Shown here in pieces: positions 55,452 through 64,000 of a DNA stretch of 64,000 bases. Source of the DNA: Arthrobotrys musiformis (Eukaryota > Ascomycota > Orbiliomycetes > Orbiliales > Orbiliaceae). The notes beneath the pieces are model-generated. The model worked only from the letters and a program-made list of their open reading frames with translations, ran no database searches and was not told the origin of the DNA. The stretch lies in assembly GCA_036971715.1 (NCBI GenBank), contig JAVHJL010000010.1, positions 1,426,001 through 1,490,000 on the forward strand, written 5' to 3'. Made by a program: the position numbers and the translations under genes. Within the stretch, counting starts at the first letter, position 1. Each line of letters opens with the position of its first letter.

Positions 55452-56492
55452 ATGCCGGCATTGGCCCTACCAATTTCGCTAAATGGGGGTTTCCAAACGG
55501 GATACTCCCACCTAGCCCCAAGGCTTCAAGCCATGGGCGATACCTATAACGTATATCCAAACTGGATGTTTGAAGATCTTACATATGTCGGTGGCCTCCA
55601 ACCGACGGGAGATAAACAACCAATCCCGGTGCCGGACAGGGTATACTTCGACGGCCCTTACTGTATGGTGGGCCTTTGGCGCAACAGCTTTGGATCGCTT
55701 GACCGAAATAGCTGGGTCGGGTGGGCTCTTGGAGCCCCAGACCTAAGTCCCGAGGGAAACCCTCACACCTATTGGGATAACATTCGAGATAACAAAAATG
55801 GCTTGAGCGGCCAATGCAACAACCTGAAGGACCTCAACGGGAATCTCCCTAGGGAGCTATCGTCTTTCAAAGTCACTGGCTACTGTGAGTGCGAGTTCTT
55901 CGCGGACGAGGATTGCCGCCCCGAAAGCTCCAGATTCTCCGCCTACAACAGAGAAGACGCTGCAATGTGGAGGAACGGAAAAGACGACAACACGATCCAA
56001 AGTATTAAATGTCGGTACGCTGAGAGTTGGGGAGGGGTTGGTGGCTTTGCGGTGACGTTCGTCGATAACAAGACGGCACGACGTGCAGACCAAGTCGCAA
56101 AGTCAGGATCACCCATGATAGACGGAATCTCATTGTCAGGAACCTGGAGCGCTGGAATCCTTAGAGTTGAAGATAGCAAGAAATGCCTCCGAGTCGGCCA
56201 CCCTGATGTAGAATCAGGGAACTTCCGCATTACAGATGTTGATATACTGCATGCAACTTGTCTTTTCTACCTAGATGGCAACTGTAACGAGACAGGAGCT
56301 GGCCCCGTAGACCAACCATTCCTGACTCTAGCATCCACGGGGAAGACGGGGTGGGTAGATCCCGATCGCGGAGAAAATTGGGGGAAAAACATTCGCTCGT
56401 ACAAATGTTTTGCGGGTTATAATATCGCCTGGCATCATAAAAGCCAGGATGCACTGAATTATATCAAAGGAAAGATTGAGGGTGGACCATAG
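55452..56492 (+). CDS. Protein with two related cysteine modules, 346 aa
   Basis: Single-exon frame from the ATG at 55452. I do not recognise the family. Two halves share a layout. The first is FKVTGYCECEFFADEDC followed about 50 residues later by IQSIKC. The second is ILHATCLFYLDGNC followed about 40 residues later by IRSYKC. The C.F..D..C...I.S.KC pattern suggests a duplicated beta-rich disulphide fold, like the small secreted proteins of fungi with crystallin-like modules. The N-terminus (MPALALPISLNGGF) is not a standard signal peptide, although many cysteines point to export; a missing upstream exon is possible. Confidence 0.65.
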   Translation: MPALALPISLNGGFQTGYSHLAPRLQAMGDTYNVYPNWMFEDLTYVGGLQPTGDKQPIPVPDRVYFDGPYCMVGLWRNSFGSLDRNSWVGWALGAPDLSPEGNPHTYWDNIRDNKNGLSGQCNNLKDLNGNLPRELSSFKVTGYCECEFFADEDCRPESSRFSAYNREDAAMWRNGKDDNTIQSIKCRYAESWGGVGGFAVTFVDNKTARRADQVAKSGSPMIDGISLSGTWSAGILRVEDSKKCLRVGHPDVESGNFRITDVDILHATCLFYLDGNCNETGAGPVDQPFLTLASTGKTGWVDPDRGENWGKNIRSYKCFAGYNIAWHHKSQDALNYIKGKIEGGP

Positions 56493-58174
56493 CTATGGAC
56501 TATTACACTATTTTACTGATGGCAACATTACATCCCGGGACGAAGTATATATATATATCTAACGTCGATTGGTTTGTTTGCAATTGCCATTTTCGACATG
56601 TCTGGCTTCTTGCAAAACCCGAACTTGTCATTTGAATATATGATGGATGGACTCCTAGCTCTGTATATAGACTAGTGTACTGATTTCATGAAGATCTACG
56701 GTGCGCGCGATTTTGAATTCAAAATTTTGGTGTTGAGGCGTTACCTGCTGTTACTCAAGCAATTGTACGACTATATAGGCTTCTACAAGTATGAGTTTAT
56801 ATTTGTAAAGCTTCTATGCATGAATTAGGGTTATTGATTTCAAAATCTGTGGAAAATCAGGTAGTGTAACGTAATATATCTGGGCACATACTCTCTGCCT
56901 CGGGAGTGCCTGGTCTCTAGGCTAGGCGCATACGTATACACCAACAAACATTTACATGTATGTGTATACGATGGGGTGCGTCCTATAATTATAAGGTTAG
57001 GGAATGTAAGTAGGATTTGACGAGGGTCTCCCGTCACGATAGTAGCCCATTAGCACTTTTGTGCGCCGCCTTACCAATATAAAGGTGATATTCTCACGTC
57101 TGCACTGATAGATACTTTAGTATCTACGGTGGTATGTGAGTCCCTATCGCGAGATAGCGTAGCGCTATCAACTTTTTGTTACGTAAGGGTGTATCCTGGA
57201 GACCTTCTGACTTCTGTTCATGGGGAGTAACGGACTATTGATATTTGCGAATTTTCAGAAGGCTGGTCAACCGGATTTGAATATTGGCAGTCGACAGTCG
57301 CCATTATCACGAGCCTCGTGAACCCCAACCCACCCCCGCTAGAACAAAGTTGATAGCCTTCCCTAACCAGGCATTTGCAATATTTGATTTACCCGAATGT
57401 AGCCCACAAGTTCCTTCACCAACCAGGACACGGGTTGGATGATAATGGTTTGTCAGGATCATGACCTGGCCAGGCCTATCTGCAGGATCTCAGCCGCACG
57501 GTTCGCCAAAAGCTCGAGCACCCTTTCGCGTTCGAAGTTTCCAGCGCATACACACCACTCCGCGTTCGTTTGCTAGAAGGCTGCTAAAATCCGCGAACTG
57601 CACGTGGGTCGCCTCCGTGGATTTTGTGTAACAAAAATTTGGTCCTCCTACCCGATAATGCAAAATGACTCTCAAGTACTTACAAATATGCATACAGTGT
57701 TGCCCACAGTCTGCAACCCTTCTTGTAAGCTTGGGCGCTGGCAGCCTCGCTCGCACAGAATCCAAACACGATACCGTCGAGAGAGAATGGTAGCAGAGCT
57801 ATCGCCCCGGAATCGTTATAGCGAACATTAGTATACCTTACCCCGTGTTTCCACACATTAACATGGGGCGAGCATTGCTAGGAAAGATGGCGGCGACCTG
57901 GTACTATATGCTCTATGTATTATATATGAATGACTGTTTTATTCAGGGGGTGAAGAAGCTATATATCCACCGCTGGGGCCTTTTGACCACCCTTATCTGC
58001 ATTCTCTTCTTCTATCGAGTCGACAGATTCTAGCTGAAATACTTATGCAACCATTTGCAAACATTTATTTCATTTGAATAGCGCATCTATATACCCTCTT
58101 ACGCCATCTCTGGTCGGGAAGACGATTTAAGTGCATAAATATTGCGTATCCTGTAACGAGCTTTGCGTTTACTC
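56493..58174. other. Intergenic region, no gene seen
   Basis: 1.7 kb with a TA-rich run near 56548 and no frame showing family features. Confidence 0.5.
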
Positions 58175-59777
58175 ATGGCGCCAATAGACAGTTAGTATAA
58201 ATATCCCATGCGCATTTGCATGACGTTATGGTAGTTATATCGCGCTGACGGCCAGGATAGCGAGAGTGATCCTTGAGTTCGTCAAAAGGAACTCCACCCA
58301 ACTCCTCGGGACAAACACAAACTCCACAAGTCTTGGACCAGCGATTCGCGATCAAGACGCTCCACAATGGACCGAAAGCTTAAACGCTAACTCGGTCCAG
58401 CTAGTTGCCATGCTCGTTAGCGATGCAGGAATCGCTGCCGATCAACCGCAATGGTGGAACTCTGCCCCGCTCGGTTGTCTGCTTATCGGCATTCAGCCTC
58501 GTGGTGGTTGGCAGATAATGCAACGAAGCGTGCAGTGGGGCCAGGACAACTGGTCCTCGAGTTTTGGAGTTAACTGCCCAATGAACGTTCTCTACCAGTA
58601 CTTCGCATGCTCTATACGAAATAGAATCGAAGTTTGGGATTCCGTTCATTTTGATTCTCCCACCGAATACGTCGTAGTTGACGGTGACGAAGCCCCAGTT
58701 CCGGGTGGGCGCGAGCGCAAGGCCTCGACAGCCTCGGTATTCGAGAAAGGCCTTCAAAGATTCACCACCTTTGGATCACGGAGGGGCTCATCGGCCGCGA
58801 AGCCTCGGCTAGTCAAGAAATGGGTGAAATTAATGGTCGACGATGGTCGAGAGTTCAACATGGCGAGGCCTAGTAAGCTAATCGATGGAAGTCGCGGAGG
58901 AAATGCTTACATGTGCGAGCTCCTCCGCCCTAAAACTGGTGCGACATATACTATAGACGAACAAGCCCGTTGGCAATATGTCAGCGTCGTTTTAGTCGCA
59001 ATGGGTCTCCTCAAGCACCAGTACAAAACAGAATGGAGGGATGTTCTGGCACGAGACTTTCAACTTGATGAGCGACTTGGTAAGGTCTTCTCGACCCTCA
59101 AGTACGCCCTCATTCTATTTAATTTTATAACAATATTTTTGGTTATCGCTGTGGCGTTTGCGATGTTCGACAAGAATGTTTTCCGAGGCTCATTGCCTTT
59201 CTTGATCCAAATCGCGTCTCTGTTTGCATGGGCATTTGGTTCGATCGGACTTCTCATGATCGGTGGAAATCCCCGTGTTCAGTTTGTTCCAGATGAGAAA
59301 GAGATTCCGAGCCACATTGAAACGAGGATTAATGCCGCGGTAGAATGGGCTGGTTCGCCGTCTGCCTGGGAAGGCCAATATCCAACGGAAGAACAGAAGA
59401 AGTACCTTACCTTAAACTTTGGGTACCTAAACGGGTCGGAATTCCACATTAGTGGAGGGGGAACATGCAAGGTCCATGTGGATATCGTCAGAGCCCTTTG
59501 CTCAAACAAATTGAAAATGGTTCGCCCTGTTTCATGGTACCTTTGTATTGGATGGTTCCTTTTGTTTCTGGGTATCAGTGTTGCTTTACTTATTGCAAGC
59601 TCGCTCGTCGCTACTATATACTCACAGATTCTGGCGGTCGGTATTCTCATTGTGACGGCTGTCGCTAGAGGGTGGGGTATCTCGGGGCCTGAGGATTGGA
59701 TGATTCCTAAATTATATATGCGGGATGGAGCTGGATATGGCGCAAGACTTCTTGGTCCGATAAAAGCTCGTACCTAA
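58175..59777 (+). CDS. Uncharacterised four-TM membrane protein, 510 aa
   Basis: Two exons: a 16-nt first exon (58175-58190, MAPID) and 58261-59777. The 70-bp intron starts GTTAGT, has a GCTGAC branch site and ends GATAG. Without it the long frame has no ATG before about residue 49, so the mini-exon is needed to include the conserved-looking start TRVILEFVKRNSTQ. The N-terminal 270 residues are soluble and Trp-rich (QPQWWNSAPLGCLLIGIQP, GGWQIMQRSVQWGQD). Two hairpins of membrane helices lie at about 288-340 and 428-477, separated by a loop of roughly 90 residues. No family recognised; it could be a sensor or channel-like protein. Confidence 0.68.
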
Positions 59778-60155
59778 GGGCTGAAGATTTTATCTAGGGG
59801 TCTACTTTTTGTTTATATAATCTTAGTATCGTTTTGTTGCTGGATATTCTTAGCTTAGTCTTACATATATTGATATTTGACAGACTCTGTGTTGATCACG
59901 ATATATTAATAGTAAGCTCGACATCTATAGAATTCTGCAAGATGTATCGATGTGATGACTGATCTAGAAACATCCGTTTCTAATATAGAAGTTACAAGGG
60001 ATTTAGGCACCTGCAGTGCAGTGATATCGATAGTTTAATTGCTAGGTTTTGGAATTCGGAGCTAAAATACGGAATACACCTCCTGTTTTTCTGACAGTCG
60101 CGACTAATTGCTCGCATGCACCCCTTGAGTAGGCCCATTCAAAAGAACATACTAA
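59778..60155. other. Intergenic region between convergent genes
   Basis: AT-rich shared 3' region; nothing else seen. Confidence 0.5.
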
Positions 60156-61267
60156 CTACAAGCTGAGAGTGATTACAATAGGATCGTTTGTTGCCGCACC
60201 AGGTGTCTTGTCCATAGTCTTCCAAGCAGCATTCACAAAAATAGTCTCCCTACCAACATCCAAATCACTGAAGTCAAATTCGCTGATCGAGGCAGGCCCA
60301 GCTCTTCCTTCCCCAAGCCTTCTTTCCGCAGACATGCTCAAGATCTCACTCTTTTCAATACCATCGCCATTCTCTTCCCACTTGACTCTTTCTACCCCTC
60401 GACTGAAATGATAGTGTCCGAAGACACAGAGGAGTGGTTTTGCGGCCGCGATCTTGTTGGCTTGGACTGCACATCCGGTCAAGCCTAAATATTTGTATTT
60501 CTGATTGATAGAGTCCAATCGGTTCAGTGGAGGCGAATGCATCACCCAGATATGCGCGGCATCTTCCTTAGTCGGCGCGGTCTCCCATGCTTTGGTTGAT
60601 GTATCCGAAGGGTACGGACGGTAGATGAAAGCGTATGGCTTGCCAATAAATTCCGGTTGGCATGGATTCCCGTATACGCGAAGTTCAGAGTCATTGGAAG
60701 AAGAACTAGTGTAATTGGTAAAACTTTGGACACTTCGATCAATATAGTTGATACCAGCCTCTTTCGCGGCATCAGATGTGAAAAGTGCGACAGTCTCGGG
60801 AAGGAAGTTCGGGTGGTTAGAGTCGAGGCCAAAGTCATGATTTCCTAAAAGAATCAAGACGTATGTGAACATTGATATATCAAACTTGCAGCACTATTCT
60901 AAGTTTTTGCAAACCCAGACTAAAAGTTAAGCTCACCTGCTACCACTATTTTAGTTTTATGAGGAAGAGAGGCTATCCAATTGTATGCTTTCTGAAGTTC
61001 TTCCAAAGTGCCGAAGTCGGTCATGTCCCCGGCGTGTATGAAGATGTCCCCGTCAGGAATCTTGGATGAGAAGTCATCATTGTGCGTATCTGACACACAA
61101 ACGACTTTGATTGTAGATGACATTGGTCTCGACGATTTATTTAGGGGTGATAGATCAAGGGAAAACGATGGAAGATTCCGAAATTTTGGCAAGGATAATA
61201 TCGAAGCCCACAAAAACAATAGGAATACAACAGACAAAGAGAATGCAGTCAACTTTTTATACGCCAT
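60156..61267 (-). CDS. MPPED-type metallophosphoesterase with N-terminal membrane anchor
   Basis: Two exons on the minus strand, 61267-60937 and 60844-60156, encode 339 residues. The 92-bp intron lies inside the metal site, and the join restores VVAGNHDFG. Metal ligands of the calcineurin-like phosphoesterase fold are present: DTHN (Asp60, His62), HAGDMTD (Asp81), GNHD (Asn112, His113), MHSPP and GHYHF. The order and the YGNPCQPEF and CVFGHYHFSRG segments match the MPPED1/2 (239FB) group of phosphodiesterases. Residues 7-26 are a single hydrophobic segment, a signal anchor. A second Met at 49 (MSSTIKVVCVSD) starts just before the domain and would give a soluble form. The substrate is unknown. 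Confidence 0.88.
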
Positions 61268-62950
61268 ATATATAGACCCACCAACTAAGTCAAGGGGACT
61301 GAATTGCGCAATCGAGTCGAAAGTTTTAAAGCGGGCTATTTCTGCGACGTTTTTGTGTATTTGGAGACTAAAGCACGAAGTGGTTAATCAGTCACGCGAG
61401 CAGAACAGGAACTAGTCGATCAACCAGGATTATCTCCAAGGACTGGGGACTAGCTTACCTCTCTAACTCGAAATATAAGTATTGATGCGCTGCTCAGTTA
61501 AATGCATCAAGATCCTCAACTCTAAAGCTGCCGCCTAGTCGAGCCGAGCCGCTCACTAAGTCGGGGTTTGAAGAAAACTGAATATAACGTTGCTTGCAAT
61601 CAACGTCTGGGGGGAACTTACTGCGATTAGTGAATAGATATGGAGCCGCCAGGTTGCGAGCCGATAATGAGTTGATTTTGTGGCAATGCTGCGAGTATGC
61701 TGCGCAGCTGCGGGGTTAGTTCCAGGATTGCATTGATTGGCCACCACCGCAAACCAGCAAGGGGAGCCTATCGATTAGCCATGAGAGAACCGATATATTT
61801 TTTGCAGGTGCGGTGCAGAACTACGATCTAGCAGGGTATATCTCTGAATACTTAGTCCCAGGGCTGTTCGAAACTTTCATGAATTCAAATTTTCGGGATC
61901 CTTCTCACAAAAGTGCCCTAAAGCTTAACGTAATTAACCTAAGTGATGAATATTTGGCGGCTTTTGGCCGGTCGACTTGCAATATGAGGGAGCCGAACGC
62001 GAACAAACTGTGCATAATGCTATTGCAGCCGGGGTATATATGCGTTTCACTTGAGTACGCATGCCAGCTGTATTTCGAGGGAAATATTCCAGGAGTAGCT
62101 TTGATCACTTGAAGCCTGGAATATTGCCATGGTGCATTGCCTCAAGGATCCTAGGAGGGCTATACTAGGAGACTAGCCTTCTATCCCTTGCAAGGGCATG
62201 TATATATATAGAATACTTGGAATTCTCTGTGCCCTCAACTTTATAGGAATTTCGAAAGGGGCAGACAAATTAAAGTATGCGTATAAATGGTACCAATTGT
62301 CTTCACGTCAATTAATACCAGGTGAGCCATACAGTTTCCTAGTGTAGCTATATAGAAGATTTCATTAGCCCAGAATTTTGCTGCAGGCTGGCGCTGGGCA
62401 GCCGGCAACTCACCGCTTGGATACTGATAGTGCCGTGCGCCTCCTCTTCCATGTCGTGCGAAGTTGGAAAGTATCTAGCCTTGTATACATATAATGATCT
62501 CCTCAGCTGTAAGGCTCCCTCAAGGTTGACCAAGACTAGGGCTCCAACGTTCTACCGCGAACCCGATGTCATAACATCAATCTATGCTCGTCGAATTTTC
62601 AAACCTTTACGCATTTTATCGTGCTCTATCTATTAGTATCCGTGACATATTTCGGATACTCTGTTCTGGTATATCCAACTTGCGCGTGCGGGGGCGCTGG
62701 ATACTCGTTTAGTAACGTTATAGTTGCGCGCATATGCCATTGACTGCGGTAGACTGTTTGGCGAATTGGGCACTCGAGTCGGTTAGTATATCCCAATCCC
62801 TGATCAGCACGGGGCTTAAGTACCTAGTTCCCAATTGATTAACCTTTGAGAACTACTCGCCTACAATGGAGTTGGCTATTAGATACCAATAGGGTTTTTA
62901 TATAAGTAGCAGAGGGTTCTGACCCCTACAATTTCTCCGCCCGCTCCGAA
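61268..62950. other. Intergenic region and promoter of the PNP/NLR-type gene
   Basis: 1.7 kb without a convincing gene. A TATATAAG box at about 62899-62906 sits 45-50 bp before the start codon of the edge gene. Confidence 0.5.
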
Positions 62951-64000
62951 ATGCTGAAAAGAGAACTAGGAAGCCAGGGTCTCGGTGGCGAACCTTCCTC
63001 GAGGGTGACCACGAGCCCGATTCCCTTGAATCAATATACCATTGGGTGGATATGTGCATTATCTCTTGAGATGGCCGCGGCTAAGGCCATGCTTGACCTC
63101 ATTCATGTGGAGGCGCCAAGGATACCCAATGACGACAATTCCTACGTACTCGGATCCATCGCATCTCATATGATCGTTGTGGCTTGTTTACCAGCAGGAG
63201 GATACGGTACAGTGAATGCTACAGCTGTAGCCGCCCAAATGAGCGCTAGTTTTCCCTACATAAAGTATTATTTAATGGTCGGAATTGCTGGAGGGGTTCC
63301 GCGCCCGAGCTCCAACGGCACTCATGATATCCGGCTAGGTGATATCGTAGTCAGCACGCCGGTAGGAGATCTACCCGGCGTCGTCAAATACGACTCAGGA
63401 AAAACAATCGCTGGAGGCCGTTTCGTGAGAGTTGGAGTGCTCGACAAACCACCTCGCGCCCTCCTAAACGCCGTAAACAAGCTACAGGCAGACCATATAA
63501 CTAAAGGATCCTCTATCCCTAATCTCATTTTGGACGCCATCCGACGGTATCCTAAGCTGAAAGATCGATTCACATATCCAGGAGTACACCAGGATCGTCT
63601 CTTCCATTGGGAATACGACCATATTGAAGGAAATATGTGCGAAAATTGTGATGAAGGTAGACTGGAGAGAAGGGACCCTCGACCGGATCCCGGACCCCAA
63701 ATATATTACGGTATTATCGCATCTGGAGATCAGTTGATAAAGCACGGCCGAGCTAGAGAGAAGCTCGCTCAAGATATAGGTATACATTGTATCGAGATGG
63801 AGGCTGGCGGCCTTATGGATGCCTTCCCATGCTTGGTCATCCGAGGGATATGCGATTACGCTGATTCCCACAAAAACAAGCAATGGCAGGAATATTCAGC
63901 AGCCGTTGCTGCTGCATATGCCAAAGAGATTCTATCTTCTGCCCTCCCAGGAGGACTTGAATTGGTCTCGGACCCAGATGTCACCAATGGAGACGTACTT
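62951..64000 (+). CDS. PNP_UDP-domain NLR-type protein, N-terminal part (runs off the edge)
   Basis: An open frame of 350 codons from the ATG at 62951 continues past the right end. Residues about 28-330 are a nucleoside-phosphorylase/MTA-SAH-nucleosidase domain of the kind that heads many fungal NB-ARC/NACHT receptors. It shows YTIGWICALSLEM, VGIAGGVPRP, LGDIVVSTP, IHCIEMEAGGLMDAFPC (Glu282/Glu284) and RGICDYADSHKNKQWQ (Asp302/Asp305). These are the nucleoside-binding and catalytic positions and all look intact. In such receptors the domain cleaves purine nucleosides or ATP when the receptor oligomerises, acting in cell death or non-self recognition. The nucleotide-binding and repeat parts would lie beyond the window. 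A protein with only this domain is the alternative. Confidence 0.88.
   Translation, partial: MLKRELGSQGLGGEPSSRVTTSPIPLNQYTIGWICALSLEMAAAKAMLDLIHVEAPRIPNDDNSYVLGSIASHMIVVACLPAGGYGTVNATAVAAQMSASFPYIKYYLMVGIAGGVPRPSSNGTHDIRLGDIVVSTPVGDLPGVVKYDSGKTIAGGRFVRVGVLDKPPRALLNAVNKLQADHITKGSSIPNLILDAIRRYPKLKDRFTYPGVHQDRLFHWEYDHIEGNMCENCDEGRLERRDPRPDPGPQIYYGIIASGDQLIKHGRAREKLAQDIGIHCIEMEAGGLMDAFPCLVIRGICDYADSHKNKQWQEYSAAVAAAYAKEILSSALPGGLELVSDPDVTNGDVL

Overview
This is nuclear DNA from a filamentous ascomycete (Pezizomycotina). The genes carry short introns of about 55-290 bp with GT...AG ends. The families are typical of that group: a Zn2Cys6 regulator, a CRH-type wall transglycosylase with CBM18, a PhiA-like wall protein, F-box proteins with fungal cysteine clusters, and the start of a nucleoside-phosphorylase-type NLR. 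The mix of housekeeping genes and many unrecognised secreted proteins, with long AT-rich spacers, would suit Orbiliomycetes (nematode-trapping fungi), but that placement is only an impression. I see no rRNA, tRNA, CRISPR or intact transposon.

Left part (0.4-18 kb) is the gene-dense core. It holds an SH3BGR/glutaredoxin-like protein, IMP dehydrogenase (4 exons), two small unknown genes, an F-box/cysteine-cluster protein, an AKAP7/ASCC1-type 2H phosphoesterase, a five-exon Zn2Cys6 transcription factor and a three-exon CRH glycosidase with a GPI signal. The middle (19-44.4 kb) has an unknown minus-strand protein, a sugar-type MFS transporter convergent with a double-GFA-domain protein, an F-box protein, a secreted Ser/Thr-rich protein with a PAN/Apple-like end, a PhiA-like secreted protein, an 868-residue zinc-finger protein, and, convergent with it, a 1434-residue F-box/beta-propeller protein ending in a CaaX box. 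The right part (44-64 kb) is sparse. It holds a small GPI-type His-rich protein with a hidden 23-nt first exon, an acidic secreted protein, a two-repeat cysteine protein, a four-TM protein with a 16-nt first exon, a membrane-anchored MPPED-type metallophosphoesterase and, at the edge, a 350-codon open start of a PNP_UDP-domain NLR-type protein.

The genes do not form one pathway. The recurring theme is the cell surface: CRH enzyme, PhiA-like protein, PAN/Apple protein, GPI protein and acidic secreted protein. A second theme is regulated protein turnover and self/non-self sensing: three F-box proteins and the NLR-type gene. Spacers of 1.5-3.5 kb hold homopolymer tracts, simple repeats, a few palindromes and one probable relic of a pogo/Fot-like transposase. 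The strongest candidates for a second look are the edge-truncated NLR-type gene and the predicted prenylated F-box propeller protein. Exon joins were worked out by hand from splice motifs, reading phase and protein continuity; none has RNA support here.
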